64,000 bases of DNA from Apteryx mantelli (GCF_036417845.1 NC_089985.1:31950583-32014582), one strand, 5' to 3'; shown: positions 25,101-33,329, counted from the stretch's first letter. Translations and numbers: made by a program. The notes: generated by a model not told the origin, from the sequence alone.

Positions 25101-28100
25101 AATAAGTAGAGGAACTCTATTTCTTTTTTCTTCAAGTGGGAGGCAGTGTTGGACTGAATGTGTTGTCACTTGATAATCTGAAACTAGCCTGTTACTGGAC
25201 TTGGCGATTGCCTTCAGTAGTTCTGTTCTCAGACTATATTAAAAACTGCAGTAATACATGTAGTAGCTGAATAGGGAGGCAGATCTTACTTGTTTGGATA
25301 AGTGCATGTGTCTAAAGGCTTTATGGTTTTCTCCTATAGAAAACTATACACAGGCTATAGAAGAGTTTCAGGCCTGCCTGGCCCTACAGCAGAAGTACCT
25401 GGAGGCTCATGACCGCTTGCTAGCTGAAAGTCACTACCAGTTGGCATTGGCATACCACTACAACAGCCAGTTTGATGAGGCAGTCCTACAGTTTGGGAAA
25501 TCCGTAGAAGTCATTGACAAGAGAATGGGTAAGTGGATGTATAAAACTGCCTAGCAAGTGGGATAGCTGTTATAAGTCTAAGCAGACTTTGTTTAAATTG
25601 CCCTGAAGGCGTAAACTTATTACCTTGCCATGCAGATATTTGTAACACTTCACTGATCTGCAGCTGGTAACAGACTATACTAGTAACAGGCTATATTAAT
25701 GTCACAGTTGTCTAAACAGTCTTTGTTAGTGGGTCCTAGCCTCTGTGGATATAGATAACTGAACAGCTACTTGGTGGGGTTTTGTTTTTGTTTTTTGTTC
25801 TGTTTTTTGCCATAACTGTGTCATCCTAGCAATGCTTACTGAACGAATAAAGAAAACGGAAAGTGGGTCCCCTGAAGATGAGAAGGAGATTGAAGAACTG
25901 AAGGGATTGCTTCCTGAAATTAAAGAAAAGATAGAGGATTCGAAGGAGTCTCAAAAGAGTGCAAGAGTAGCTGAGCTGGCACTGAAAGCAACTCTGGTTA
26001 GTATGTTCTGCTGTTTCCTTTTAATGAAATATTCTTCCAGTGAGACTTAAGTAAACCAGTGGTTGGAGATCAGACTGTATCATACAGATAGGCAGCTGGT
26101 GGTTGCTCACAAATGATATGGACTATGACAGAGAAACTGACAGCTGATACCTAAAGAGAACAGATAGTAAATACCCCGAAATAAATTGTCCCAGACTAAA
26201 CTAGAATTTGGAAGGCTTCTGTAGCAATTAATGGATCAATACTAGAAATGATGGTTCAGTCAAATGTTATGCAATGCTCAGTCCATTTTCACTAGATCAG
26301 GCTTCCATCTGTCTCTCCTGTTCATAAGTACAGGAACAGAATGCAATGTTAAAACACTAAAGACTTGAGGGTTTTTGTTTTCTAAACTAGCATATGTAGT
26401 CTTGTGTGAATTAATAGTCAATATTTGCTTGCTCACAGTTTTCTTTTTCTTAAGGTTGGAACTACATCTGGCTTTGCACAAAATGAAGATGGTGGTTCTG
26501 TTTCCACAGTAAGTTAAATCAAGATAAATGTCTAAGAATTCCTGTCTCCTTTAAGGATTACTGTTTGCTGTTACTTATGTTGCAACTTCTGTCTTGTAAT
26601 AGATTCCAGTAAGAAAACCAGCTGATGGAGCATCTCAGTGTGTTACAGACATCTCTCACCTAGTCAGGAAAAAGGTGTGTCCTGAAATGACTAGTTGGAC
26701 AAACAGTTTATTTTGAAGTACTACTGGCTTGCTTTGTATAATTGGATTTCTTGGCTTAAAGCTTTTTTTCTAGCCTAGTACTAAAATGCTTGGAGAAAAA
26801 TCTAAAAAAAAAAACAGAAATAGTGCATGGAAACTCCTTTCCACTGGGAGCCAATCAGTCTGGGAACCATCCAGCCTCTTGGAGACTAGTTCTTGATGGT
26901 TCAGCACCCCGCCTGACCCACACTGGTTTAACTTCAGAGCTGAATTGTGTGGCTTCTGCAGGCATTCTCTGAACAAGTGCCCTGCTCTGCTGAGGACTGG
27001 CAAGAAGAGCAGGGCAGCCTACAAACCTTCAAGAGAAGGGCAAGCAACCAGGCTGAGTTGGGTTCCCTTACTTCCAAGTGGAAATGGAGAATTGGACTTT
27101 TATAAATGGCAAAGCCAGTCTAATGTGTAGCAATGCTAAATGTCTCTTACTGAGATAACAAAACATACTGAATGCAAGCTTCCTTAAAGGTGTAGGCTTT
27201 TGTCAGAACTGTTTATTAGTATAACTAAAATTATCATATATGGAGTCATCTTGGTTTTGTTTTGTATGCTGTTGTGGCACAGCATGGCTGTCTGCCTATG
27301 TTAAATTAGCCTCTTTCAGTTCAGGTTTGCCTGGAGCAACTTTGAAGCTCCTGCTCTACACAGGTGATTGTAGATGCCATAGATGCCCTAAATCTATCCA
27401 CTTCAAATGTTATCTAGCTCAGCAATAGGATGCTTCCTTGCCAAACTATAAGGATAATTCAGCACTACAGGTATTAGTATCTAAATAATACCTTACTGGA
27501 AATCCTTTGTAACTGAGACCTTTGTACCAAAGCTTCAGAGCTTTGGTTGAATCCTAACACTTGAAGTATCTGTCTTGAATCTGGCAAGTAGAGGTTGAAT
27601 GGATAATGCACAGTGACATCTAGATGCTAACTTTCTACAAATATTTAAGCTTAAATTTGTGCATAGTGAAGACTAAACCATTTTGTCCTCAGAGGAAACC
27701 AGAGGAGGAGACTCAACAGGGAGACAGTGAAGCTAAGAAATCTAAACCAGAACCGGCTGTCAATGGTGGTGGTGCTGATGCTGCCCCCAGTGGAAATGAG
27801 GTTGCAGAAAAAATGGAAGAGGAGGTGGGCAGTTGAGTCAGGAGTCTGTGACATGCATATTTCCTTCTCTGTTCAGGCATGGTTGTGTGCCTGGTAGATG
27901 TATTGGTGTGTTGCCTGCTGGTCTTCACAAGGCTTCCCTGATAAGTTGGGGAATATTCCCAAGTTGGCAGGGTGCATGTTGTACCTAGGTGTCTGACGCT
28001 TAGTGAGCTGGAAAGCAAACTAGCTGTGGAGACTTGTGGGGTGGGACAGAAACATGCACTGGGGTTCTGGGTGTCCAAGTCAATGCCAAAGCATTTTTAC

Positions 28101-28478
28101 AAAAGAATGCTCTTGGGTTTTAATACTTCTCAACTGGGCTGTAATTGTTAAAATTGATACTTAAGATTAGCTTTTGGGCTCTGAAGACCAGCAAAGCATG
28201 TGTAGTTGGTTAAGTCTTTAATTCCAGTAGTTTAGAACTGGTGCATGAATTGACACTAGTATGGTGTTTTGTTTTTAAAAACAAGTATTTTTCTTCTCTT
28301 TTTAGACAGAGAAAAGGCCACAAGTGGAATCAGGGGCTGCAGTTGAAAGCACAGTATGATAATTCTTTAACCTGGGACACTCCTCTCCTTACAAGGAAAA
28401 TGGTTTTGTATATAGTGTATTTTTTCACTTTTTGGCAACTTTTGTATGACTTCAATAAAGATTGTAAGCAAATATTGC
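16068..28478 (+). CDS. NASP: NASP, histone chaperone (complete gene; long and short isoforms)
   Basis: Nuclear autoantigenic sperm protein, a SHNi-TPR chaperone that binds H3-H4 (and H1) and buffers the soluble histone pool. One non-coding exon plus 14 coding exons splice in phase to 2151 bp, giving 716 residues; without the 900-bp exon, 416. Order: short N-terminus, TPR1 (about 27-60, [20 protein letters not shown]), TPR2 begun at 60-80 and interrupted by a long Glu/Lys/Ala acidic tract (about 100-455), TPR2 resumed from [18 protein letters not shown] (about 456), TPR3 and TPR4 (486-560), a charged coiled coil (565-610) and the nuclear localisation signal RKKRKPEE at an exon junction near 655. 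The C-terminus ends AAVESTV, close to human. The start is the first ATG of exon 2. Coordinates run from the predicted transcription start to predicted cleavage. Confidence 0.97.
16447..16454 (+). promoter_or_regulatory. E-box CACGTGAC in NASP intron 1
   Basis: Canonical CACGTG box of the USF/MYC/MiT class inside the CpG island, about 280 bp after exon 1. Confidence 0.5.
16581..16590 (+). promoter_or_regulatory. Palindromic GTCACGTGAC element
   Basis: A perfect 10-bp palindrome matching the high-affinity USF/TFEB-type E-box. It is 134 bp from another CACGTGAC. Confidence 0.55.
16627..16638 (+). promoter_or_regulatory. Perfect palindromic E2F site
   Basis: TTTGGCGCCAAA is the classic symmetrical E2F element. 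A second E2F-like GGCGGGAAA lies at 16665-16673. NASP expression is known to be coupled to S phase, which fits, but use at this locus is inferred. Confidence 0.65.
17414..17464 (+). CDS. NASP: NASP exon 2, start codon exon
   Basis: Acceptor tcttgcag. ATG at 17415-17417 opens [16 protein letters not shown], then a split Ser codon before donor gtgagg. The PSTSTDK segment matches human PSTSADK; the human N-terminal extension before it is shorter here. Confidence 0.93.
18130..18240 (+). CDS. NASP: NASP exon 3, TPR1
   Basis: 111 bp. Acceptor tttgcag, donor gtaagt. Encodes [20 protein letters not shown], then [16 protein letters not shown], nearly identical to human TPR1. Confidence 0.97.
18799..18879 (+). 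CDS. NASP: NASP exon 4, start of TPR2
   Basis: 81 bp. Acceptor ctttgtag, donor gtatgc. Encodes [20 protein letters not shown] then SLLELA; the TPR2 helix is later interrupted by the acidic insertion. Confidence 0.97.
19435..19532 (+). CDS. NASP: NASP exon 5
   Basis: 98 bp. Acceptor ccctatag, donor gtatgt. Encodes [20 protein letters not shown] then [13 protein letters not shown]; it leaves in phase 1, the same phase as the following 900-bp exon. Confidence 0.96.
20265..21164 (+). CDS. NASP: NASP exon 6, long acidic (tNASP-type) cassette exon
   Basis: 900 bp, exactly 300 codons, phase 1 at both ends, so skipping keeps the frame. Acceptor catgtag, donor gtaaca. It begins [20 protein letters not shown], as human does, then becomes low-complexity Glu/Ala/Lys/Val sequence with recurring AAVEEK/AVEGQAE blocks. 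By family analogy this is the testis/embryo long-isoform segment that widens histone H1 binding. Most of its length lacks residue-level conservation with human. Confidence 0.93.
20500..20960 (+). repeat. NASP: Degenerate AVEE-type coding repeats in NASP exon 6
   Basis: The block gcagctgtggaagag recurs near 20552, 20668, 20704 and 20811, with variants near 20517 and 20768. Each encodes A-A-V-E-E or a close variant, indicating internal amplification. Confidence 0.7.
21062..21164 (+). repeat. NASP: 54-bp tandem duplication at the 3' end of NASP exon 6
   Basis: Unit 1 (21062-21115) encodes [18 protein letters not shown]. Unit 2 (21116-21164) encodes [16 protein letters not shown] and runs into the splice donor. 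Unit 2 lacks one Lys codon; otherwise the two are near-identical. Confidence 0.85.
23048..23130 (+). CDS. NASP: NASP exon 7, acidic linker
   Basis: 83 bp. Acceptor gttgtag, donor gtgaga. Encodes [20 protein letters not shown] then NELTVEDK, matching human EGSEEDDKENDKTEE. It can be joined to exon 6 or directly to exon 5 in the same phase. Confidence 0.95.
24088..24173 (+). CDS. NASP: NASP exon 8, TPR2 resumes
   Basis: 86 bp. Encodes [20 protein letters not shown] then ELAKVIYK, with a split Arg codon. A second in-frame acceptor (tttacag) 9 bp downstream would drop SLQ; the upstream site is chosen because human retains SLQ. Confidence 0.95.
24304..24377 (+). CDS. NASP: NASP exon 9, TPR
   Basis: 74 bp. 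Acceptor tgatttag, donor gtaaaa. Encodes [20 protein letters not shown] then SIES, near-identical to human. Confidence 0.97.
25340..25528 (+). CDS. NASP: NASP exon 10, TPR3-TPR4
   Basis: 189 bp. Acceptor ctcctatag, donor gtaagt. Encodes [20 protein letters not shown] and on through [20 protein letters not shown] to VEVIDKRM: two canonical TPR hairpins. Confidence 0.97.
25830..25996 (+). CDS. NASP: NASP exon 11, coiled-coil segment
   Basis: 167 bp. Acceptor catcctag, donor gttagt. Encodes [20 protein letters not shown] then [20 protein letters not shown] and [17 protein letters not shown], the charged helix that caps the TPR solenoid. Confidence 0.96.
26455..26508 (+). CDS. NASP: NASP exon 12
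   Basis: 54 bp, phase 0 on both sides. Acceptor ttcttaag, donor gtaagt. Encodes [18 protein letters not shown], matching human VESSTSGFTPGGGGSSVS. Confidence 0.93.
26603..26674 (+). CDS. NASP: NASP exon 13, first half of the NLS
   Basis: 72 bp. Acceptor tgtaatag, donor gtgtgt. Encodes [20 protein letters not shown] then VRKK, the first basic residues of the nuclear localisation signal. Confidence 0.96.
27693..27824 (+). CDS. NASP: NASP exon 14, second half of the NLS and tail
   Basis: 132 bp. Acceptor gtcctcag, donor gtgggc. Encodes [20 protein letters not shown] then [20 protein letters not shown] and MEEE. The bipartite basic clusters are kept. Confidence 0.96.
28306..28359 (+). CDS. NASP: NASP exon 15, C-terminus and stop
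   Basis: Acceptor ctttttag. Encodes [17 protein letters not shown] and TGA at 28357-28359. Human ends ATVESTAC, so the end is clearly homologous. Confidence 0.95.
   Translation, partial: TEKRPQVESGAAVESTV
28454..28459 (+). terminator. NASP: NASP poly(A) signal AATAAA
   Basis: Hexamer about 95 bp after the stop, followed by a U/GU-rich stretch (ttgcttgtcttgatcctctt). The short 3'UTR is typical of this gene. Confidence 0.88.
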
Positions 28479-28479
28479 T

Positions 28480-29600
28480 TGTCTTGATCCTCTTTCTGGT
28501 GCAGGTTTGTAAAAGCTACTTTGGCTATATTCAGGAATGTTCAAAGGGCAACATTGCACTAATTGTGACAAATGCTTGGCCACCATCTCTTTTCTCTTGC
28601 ATACAAGGGGACTTGGTAACTATTGCCTTATCACTTGGCATGGTATGTGCTCTATAGATAAGTAGATGTTCTTAACTCAGCTGTGCTTAAAATCTGAGCA
28701 TCCACTAAAAGATGGTGAAGTAGAAGTTGGAAAGGGAATAGTTTTCAGTACTCTGAAGCTTAAGCTTGAGGATAACTACTAACCTTGACTGTTAGCTTCT
28801 TAGTACAGATGAACTTAGATTGAACTGCAGGCAGTAGACTTGACCAGGTTGTAACTGAGTTCTTCCTGTCAGGGGGAAGGTTGCATCAGTTATCTCTGAA
28901 GTCAATTATCCCTCGAGTCCCTTAGCCTGCTGCACCCTTGGTGCTGGAGTGGGGAGACAAAAGCTTCCTGCAATCACAAGTGAGCTTGTGGTGGCAGAGT
29001 TGATCTTGTGCAAGACTACAAAGCCCCTCTGTGTTGCTGGCACTGTGAGCCTCTGAAAGCAGATGGGCTCTTCCAGTGTAGCCCTGGCCTGGATTTGCTC
29101 TGCAGCTGTCACCGAAGTGCTAGCCCTGGGGCTTGAAGGGGTTGGGAGCCCAGCTCTGTGCTGCAATTTTAGCGCACTACAAGGGCATCATGCATTTACT
29201 CATTGCTTGCCCCTTCCCTCTGGGAGCCTGGTAGGCCAGTGCAGCACCTTGCTGGGGCCCCCACCCTAGGGAGAGCTCACCTGGCCCCTGTGTTTGTAAT
29301 GATGAACTTGGGGCTTGGGCACCTTGTCCATAAGAGAGGCCAGCTGGGCCTTTTGCTCAGCTCTTCCTGCCCCTTCCTTAATCTGAAATATCCCTGCATT
29401 TGTGCACAGGGAGCCTGTGGGGACTGAGGGGCTGGGGCAGGGGACCTGCATTGAGGTGGCTGGGGACAGGCTCCTGCTCAATCCCCCAAGCCAGCCTCAG
29501 CCCTTGAGGCAGCACTTCCAGGGACTTTACTGTAGTGTGGCCCACAAGCAGACAGCGTTAGTCTGGGAAAAAATATATATAAAAATAAAGATGTCTGAGA
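28480..29600. other. NASP-CCDC17 convergent spacer
   Basis: No exon recognised. The right edge holds a plus-strand AATAAA at 29584-29589 that could end a read-through NASP transcript. Confidence 0.6.
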
Positions 29601-29625
29601 AGTGAACAGTAACAGACTGAAGCCA

Positions 29626-29631
29626 TTTATT
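29626..29631 (-). terminator. CCDC17: CCDC17 candidate poly(A) signal
   Basis: TTTATT on the plus strand, AATAAA on the minus strand, about 475 bp past the CCDC17 stop. It is the only canonical hexamer I see between the stop and this point. Confidence 0.6.
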
Positions 29632-30104
29632 CAACACCCAGCATGCAGCATCCAAAGGGGTGGAGGAAATCCTGCCCTGTTTTCTGATGGTCCCTGAGCC
29701 AAGCCATGAGTGCATCATGTTAAACTTCACCTAGAAATGGCTTGTGGTGGAGTCATGTCCAATGGAGCGAATGATAGGAAAAGGAGGAGGAAAAAAAAAA
29801 GCGATTGTGCCCCACTCTGCCTTCTGCCATGCCCCAGACTGCCCAGGGAAGAGGATGAAATCGCTCCCCTGCCCATGGTGTGGGGCCGCCTTCCCAGAGT
29901 GAGGAGCAGGCTGAGGCTGAGCCGGGGGCTTCAGGCTCTGCCTGACACAGTGCGTCCCCTCCCTGCTGCCAAAATTCCCGGAGCTGCTCCGGCCGCAGGA
30001 CAGCCTCTGTGCACATCCCCCTTCCCACAGGGCCCCACTGATGCACAGTTATACAGCCGGTCCCAAACCTGCAGCTATTGCATTTTTCCACCCCCTTATA
30101 AAGC

Positions 30105-30144
30105 TTACGAGTAATAAAGCCCATCTTCCAGCTCGGAGGGGGGC
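30105..30144 (-). CDS. CCDC17: CCDC17 terminal coding exon and stop
   Basis: 40 bp. Acceptor GCTGCTCCAG. The split Arg codon is followed by PPSELEDGLYYS and TAA at 30105-30107. Not conserved with human; supported by splice site and phase. Confidence 0.65.
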
Positions 30145-33005
30145 CTGGAGCAGCGGCGCGGGGGCATGGCTCAGCCCCGGCTCACCTTCGGGGAGCTCCA
30201 GGCTGGTCCAGCGGCTCCTGATCTGGAGGGGGATCCTCAAGGACCACGTAGGGGGCGAGGGGGAAAGCGGTAGGGGCCGGCGGGCGGCTGGGGGCTGCGG
30301 CGCTGCCTGCACCCAGGGCTGGCCGATGGGGCGCCTGGGAACGGGGGTAAAAATGGCATGAAATGGAAAGGGGAGCGGGGGACCTGGCCCCATCCTGCCC
30401 GGAGACGTGGTAGATGCTGGTGGAGAAAACTCCCGGAGGCACCTGGGAGCAGCTGGGAAGTGCAAGCTGGGGCTAGGACTCAGGGAAACGTGGCTCATCC
30501 TGCAGCACGGGGCAATGCCGGGGAGCATGGGATGATGCCGGGGATCATGGGACGATGCCGGGGAGCGTGGGATGATGCCAGGGAGCACGGGATGATGCTG
30601 GGGAGCATGGGACGATACTGGGGAGTGCAGGGCGATGCCGGAGAGCACAGGGCAACGTAGGGTCTGGCATGACCAGGCGAGGGGCTCACCACCAGCGGGA
30701 ACTGGTACATGGCCATGGCACTGGGATCAACCTCCAGCATGGGGTGCGTGTCCGCGTCTCTGGCGGTCGCCACGTGTGGGTGAGGCTCTGCCTGGAGAGG
30801 CGCCGACGGTCGCACAATGGGCTGCTCGGCGCCCTGGGGCTGCCGGCTTGGCCACAGTGGCTTGCGCCGGTGCCGAAACCTCCTGCTGGCATCCGCGCCA
30901 GGCCGGAGCAGGGCATGGGCGCCCCATGCGGGCATCGCTCACCTGAGCACCCCGATGCGAGGCTCTGGTGGGAGCCCCGTGCTTGGCACGGCGACGCTGC
31001 CTGCCCAGGGCGGTGGGAACACCGGGGGACGTCCCCAGGCAGGCACAGCTCCCTCCCTTCGTCCCCCCATGCCCCGGGACGAGGGCTCTTACCGTGGGTA
31101 TGGGCAGGGGCGGTGGGATGGGGGGCGCCACGGGGGGCGGGAGCCGGGGGGGCCCCGGCTGCTCCGCGTGGCGCCGCAGCATCCCCACCTCCGCCTGCAG
31201 CCGGGCCAGTTCCGCCGCCTGCTGCTGGGCCACCAGGGAGCCTGGGGGGGGGGCGGCAGGGACGTCTGGGGTGGGGAGGTGGGGGGGGGGAAGCCTGCCG
31301 CCCCATGGCATCCCTCCATGGCTGCCTGTGGCCGAGCTCCCTGGGGAAGCGGGCACCTACCAGCGTCAGCTCTCCTCTCCCTCCTGACCTTCAGCCTCAG
31401 CAGCTCGTCCTCCAGCCGCCGGTTCTCCAGCTCCACGGCCAGCAGCTCCGTGCCCAGGGCCCCTGAACCAGCTGCCGGAGGCTCTGCCGGTGCCCACGAA
31501 GAGGCCTCAGATGGCGAGGGCTGTGCCAGGACCCAGCGCCGGGAGCCCCATGTCGTGGGGGACTTACTGGGCTTCCTGGCCCGGTGCGGCCGGGCATCCT
31601 GCTGCTCCAGCGCCGCAGCCTCCACCTGGAGCTCCAGGAGCTGGGCCAACACAGCCGGCTCACGCCCGCCGCCCTGCACGTAGGCCAGCCGCAGCGCCCT
31701 GCGCCGGCACCAGCATCAGTGGTGGTGGGGAAACACAGTGCCCCGCCGCCCCCGCTGCCCAGCTCACCTGACCTCGGTGGCCAGCGGCCCGGCGGCCGGC
31801 AGGAGGGTGGCAAGGCTGAGGGCAGCTGGCGTCCTGGCAGCGCTGCTGCCCCATGGGCCACGTCCCTCCGGCATCCTGGTTTGGGGGGGGGGGGGGGGGC
31901 GAGCAGTGAGGGTGAGGGGGCGACGCTGCCGGCAGGCTTCCAGCGCCGCTGAGCGCCCTTGCCCCGTGCCCAGGCTCACCGGCTGCTGCCTGCCACTGGC
32001 TCCCGCGACACGGCCTCCCGGCCTGCCAGCTCCCTGAGGCGCCGGCAGAGGCCTGCGGACATGGGGGGGAGACACCGTGGGGGCTGAGGGTAGCCACTTG
32101 CCCACCCCCAGCCCCTTGCTGGCGCCTACCCTCTCGCTGCTGCTCCAGCTGCCGGCTCCTGGCCTGGATTTCGGCCATGCGGCGCTCATGGGCCTCCGCC
32201 AGCTCCTGCCTCCGGGGCGCCGGGCGGCCGGGCGCTCCCTGGGGCGCGGGGGGCTGCAAAGGGCGGGAGGATGGGGGCCAGCCGCGTCCGACCAGACCCG
32301 GGGACGAGACCGGGCAGGTCCCCGTGCCGGCAGCCCTGCGGCCCCGCTCCGCCATGAGCAGCAGGGTTCGGTGTACCTGCTCCGCCGGCCTCCTCGCCGC
32401 CGGCTCCCCAGGGCCGGGCCAGGCACCGCGCAGCAGCGCTCGCTCGCGCCCTGTCAGCACCCGGCCCAGCGGGGCCCACCGCTGCGCCCCGTCGCACCGC
32501 GGCTGCTCCCGCTCCACCTGTGTCGCCGGGAAAAGGAGATGGCAGCACTCAGCACTGTTCCCGTGGGGCCGAGCGCGGGACACCCCCACCTCCCCCAGGA
32601 AAACGGGCTGGAAAGGGAGGGGGGGGGAAAAAAAAAAAAAAAAAAGCTCAAAAATCTAAGCTTTTCTGCCCTGGTCAAACTAAGCGGGAGAAGGGTGCCG
32701 AGGGCTGGCAGATGGGCCGGACCGCACTGAAATCAGTGCGATGCCTCGCCTCCAGCAACGGGAGCCCCCGGCCGCCGCAGGTCCCAGCCCCGTGCTGCCC
32801 CGGCCTCCCTGTTCCCATTCCCATTCCCGTTCCCAGCCTGGCTCCACACTACCGAGGCAGCCGCCGGCATCGCCGCCTTGCCCGGGGCCTCCCCGCTCGC
32901 CGCCAGGGTCCCGATGCAAAACCTCTCCACGTGCTTGTGCAGCAGCGGCCCGGAGCTGAAGCGCATGCGGCAGCCGGGGCAGGGGAAAGTCTTTGCGCCC
33001 GGCAT
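30105..33005 (-). CDS. CCDC17: CCDC17, coiled-coil domain-containing protein 17 (short form)
   Basis: Eleven exons splice in phase to 1272 bp (423 residues). Residues 9-30 form a C2HC finger, CX2CX12HX4C (FPCPGCRMRFSSGPLLHKHV then ERFCIG), the same pattern as the human N-terminus. Coiled-coil segments lie at about 111-140, 205-245, 255-277 and 280-305. A Pro-rich stretch PPRLPPPVAPPIPPPLPIP (about 309-327) matches human LLPPPVAPPLPPLPG. The tail has VATARDAD (cf. human VNARDAA) and LEDPPPDQEPL (cf. human FADPPPRTEEPL). The roughly 190-200 residues that separate these parts in human are missing. Function is poorly known. An in-frame upstream ATG at 33215 would add 70 residues, but family alignment favours 33005. 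The position between NASP and GPBP1L1 supports the assignment. Confidence 0.9.
30186..30334 (-). CDS. CCDC17: CCDC17 exon 10
   Basis: 149 bp. Acceptor GTTCCCAG, donor GTGAGC. Encodes a Pro/Ala-rich stretch, then YVVLEDPPPDQEPLDQPGAP, matching human VGFADPPPRTEEPLSG. Confidence 0.8.
30511..30660. repeat. 20-bp minisatellite in CCDC17 intron 9
   Basis: Seven full copies of exactly 20 bp (30511-30650) plus a partial eighth. The typical unit is gatgatgccggggagcatgg; copies differ by one to five substitutions and no indels. Confidence 0.95.
30690..30791 (-). CDS. CCDC17: CCDC17 exon 9
   Basis: 102 bp, phase 0 on both ends. Acceptor CCTCTCCAG, donor GTGAGC. Encodes AEPHPHVATARDADTHPMLE then VDPSAMAMYQFPLV, matching human [20 protein letters not shown] and INPASVHEYQYPPP. 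Confidence 0.82.
31093..31241 (-). CDS. CCDC17: CCDC17 exon 8, coiled coil and Pro-rich segment
   Basis: 149 bp. The acceptor follows a run of C. Encodes SLVAQQQAAELARLQAEVGM then LRRHAEQPGPPRLPPPVAPP and IPPPLPIPT. The Pro-rich end is the best match to human in this gene. Confidence 0.92.
31361..31462 (-). CDS. CCDC17: CCDC17 exon 7, coiled coil
   Basis: 102 bp. Acceptor GGTTCAG, donor GTAGGT. Encodes ALGTELLAVELENRRLEDEL then LRLKVRRERRADA, matching human [20 protein letters not shown]. An earlier GTCAGG donor at 31388 was rejected because it breaks the phase of exon 8. Confidence 0.9.
31568..31698 (-). CDS. CCDC17: CCDC17 exon 6, coiled coil
   Basis: 131 bp. Acceptor CGGCGCAG, donor GTAAGT. 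Encodes ALRLAYVQGGGREPAVLAQL then LELQVEAAALEQQDARPH, clearly homologous to human [20 protein letters not shown] followed by WQLQVEASALELQ. Confidence 0.93.
31768..31875 (-). CDS. CCDC17: CCDC17 exon 5
   Basis: 108 bp. The acceptor follows a C run (17 C on the sense strand, then AAACCAG), donor GTGAGC. Ends LLPAAGPLATEVR, matching human NPGTLAAEIR. Confidence 0.82.
31980..32052 (-). CDS. CCDC17: CCDC17 exon 4
   Basis: 73 bp. Acceptor GTCCGCAG, donor GTGAGC. Encodes LCRRLRELAGREAVSREPVA, matching human LSRRLQVVA. Confidence 0.82.
32130..32253 (-). CDS. CCDC17: CCDC17 exon 3, coiled coil
   Basis: 124 bp. Acceptor CTTTGCAG, donor GTAGGC. Encodes QELAEAHERRMAEIQARSRQ then LEQQRE, matching human [20 protein letters not shown] in character and position. 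Confidence 0.88.
32377..32517 (-). CDS. CCDC17: CCDC17 exon 2
   Basis: 141 bp, phase 0 on both ends. Acceptor GGCGACACAG, donor GTACAC. Encodes VEREQPRCDGAQRWAPLGRV and on to RRPAEQ. It is weakly conserved with human; supported mainly by splice sites and phase. Confidence 0.68.
32853..33005 (-). CDS. CCDC17: CCDC17 exon 1, C2HC zinc finger
   Basis: 153 bp, 51 codons, donor GTAGTG. Encodes MPGAKTFPCPGCRMRFSSGP then LLHKHVERFCIG. Zinc ligands Cys9, Cys12, His25 and Cys30. An upstream in-frame ATG at 33215 is possible but would translate a Pro/Ser repeat derived from the GGGA tract. Confidence 0.88.
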
Positions 33006-33009
33006 CCAG

Positions 33010-33320
33010 CCCCCTTGGTGCGGTGCGGCGTAGTGCGGTGCTGCCCTGCGACACCCCAGGAGAGCGGGAGCGGGAGCGGGAGCGAGGGCGGCCTGGCGGG
33101 CCCGGCGGCCGTGGCGCTTGGGCCGCGTTGCTAAGCGGGGAAGGAGGGAGGGAGGGAGGGAGGGAGGTGCCGCGGTGCCGGGCCCTGTTTGCCTTGTGGG
33201 CCGGGCAGCAGCCATGGCAGGTCCCCACGCTCCCCGCGGAGGGACGGGAGCCAGCGCTGCGCAGCGCCAGCGCAGCGGAAAGGGCCCCTGGTTTGGGCTC
33301 TTAACCCCACCTGGGTTTTA
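33010..33320 (-). promoter_or_regulatory. CCDC17: CCDC17 5' flank, GC-rich promoter region
   Basis: CpG-rich sequence directly upstream of the finger exon. It contains a GGGAGC repeat (33064-33086) and a (GGGA)n tract (33141-33167). There is no TATA box at a useful distance. Position and composition only. Confidence 0.5.
33141..33167. repeat. (GGGA)n simple repeat
   Basis: At least five tandem gggag-type units upstream of CCDC17, with a GGGAGC repeat 60 bp away. Potentially G-quadruplex forming. Confidence 0.85.
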
Positions 33321-33329
33321 TAGTCTTTG

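Noticed and set aside
30049-30935. Long minus- and plus-strand frames with repeated SPASSHAPRHHP-type motifs
   Set aside because: They translate the intronic 20-bp minisatellite; the period of 20 bp cycles through all frames. Only exon 9 (30690-30791) and exon 10 (30186-30334) are supported.
31389-31462. Shorter CCDC17 exon 7 ending at donor GTCAGG
   Set aside because: It would end in phase 0 and put exon 8 out of frame. The donor GTAGGT at 31360 restores the conserved reading.
31660-32589. Single 309-residue minus-strand frame as a CCDC17 exon
   Set aside because: It reads through clear introns. Phase-consistent splice sites and human alignment support exons 3-5 in other frames.
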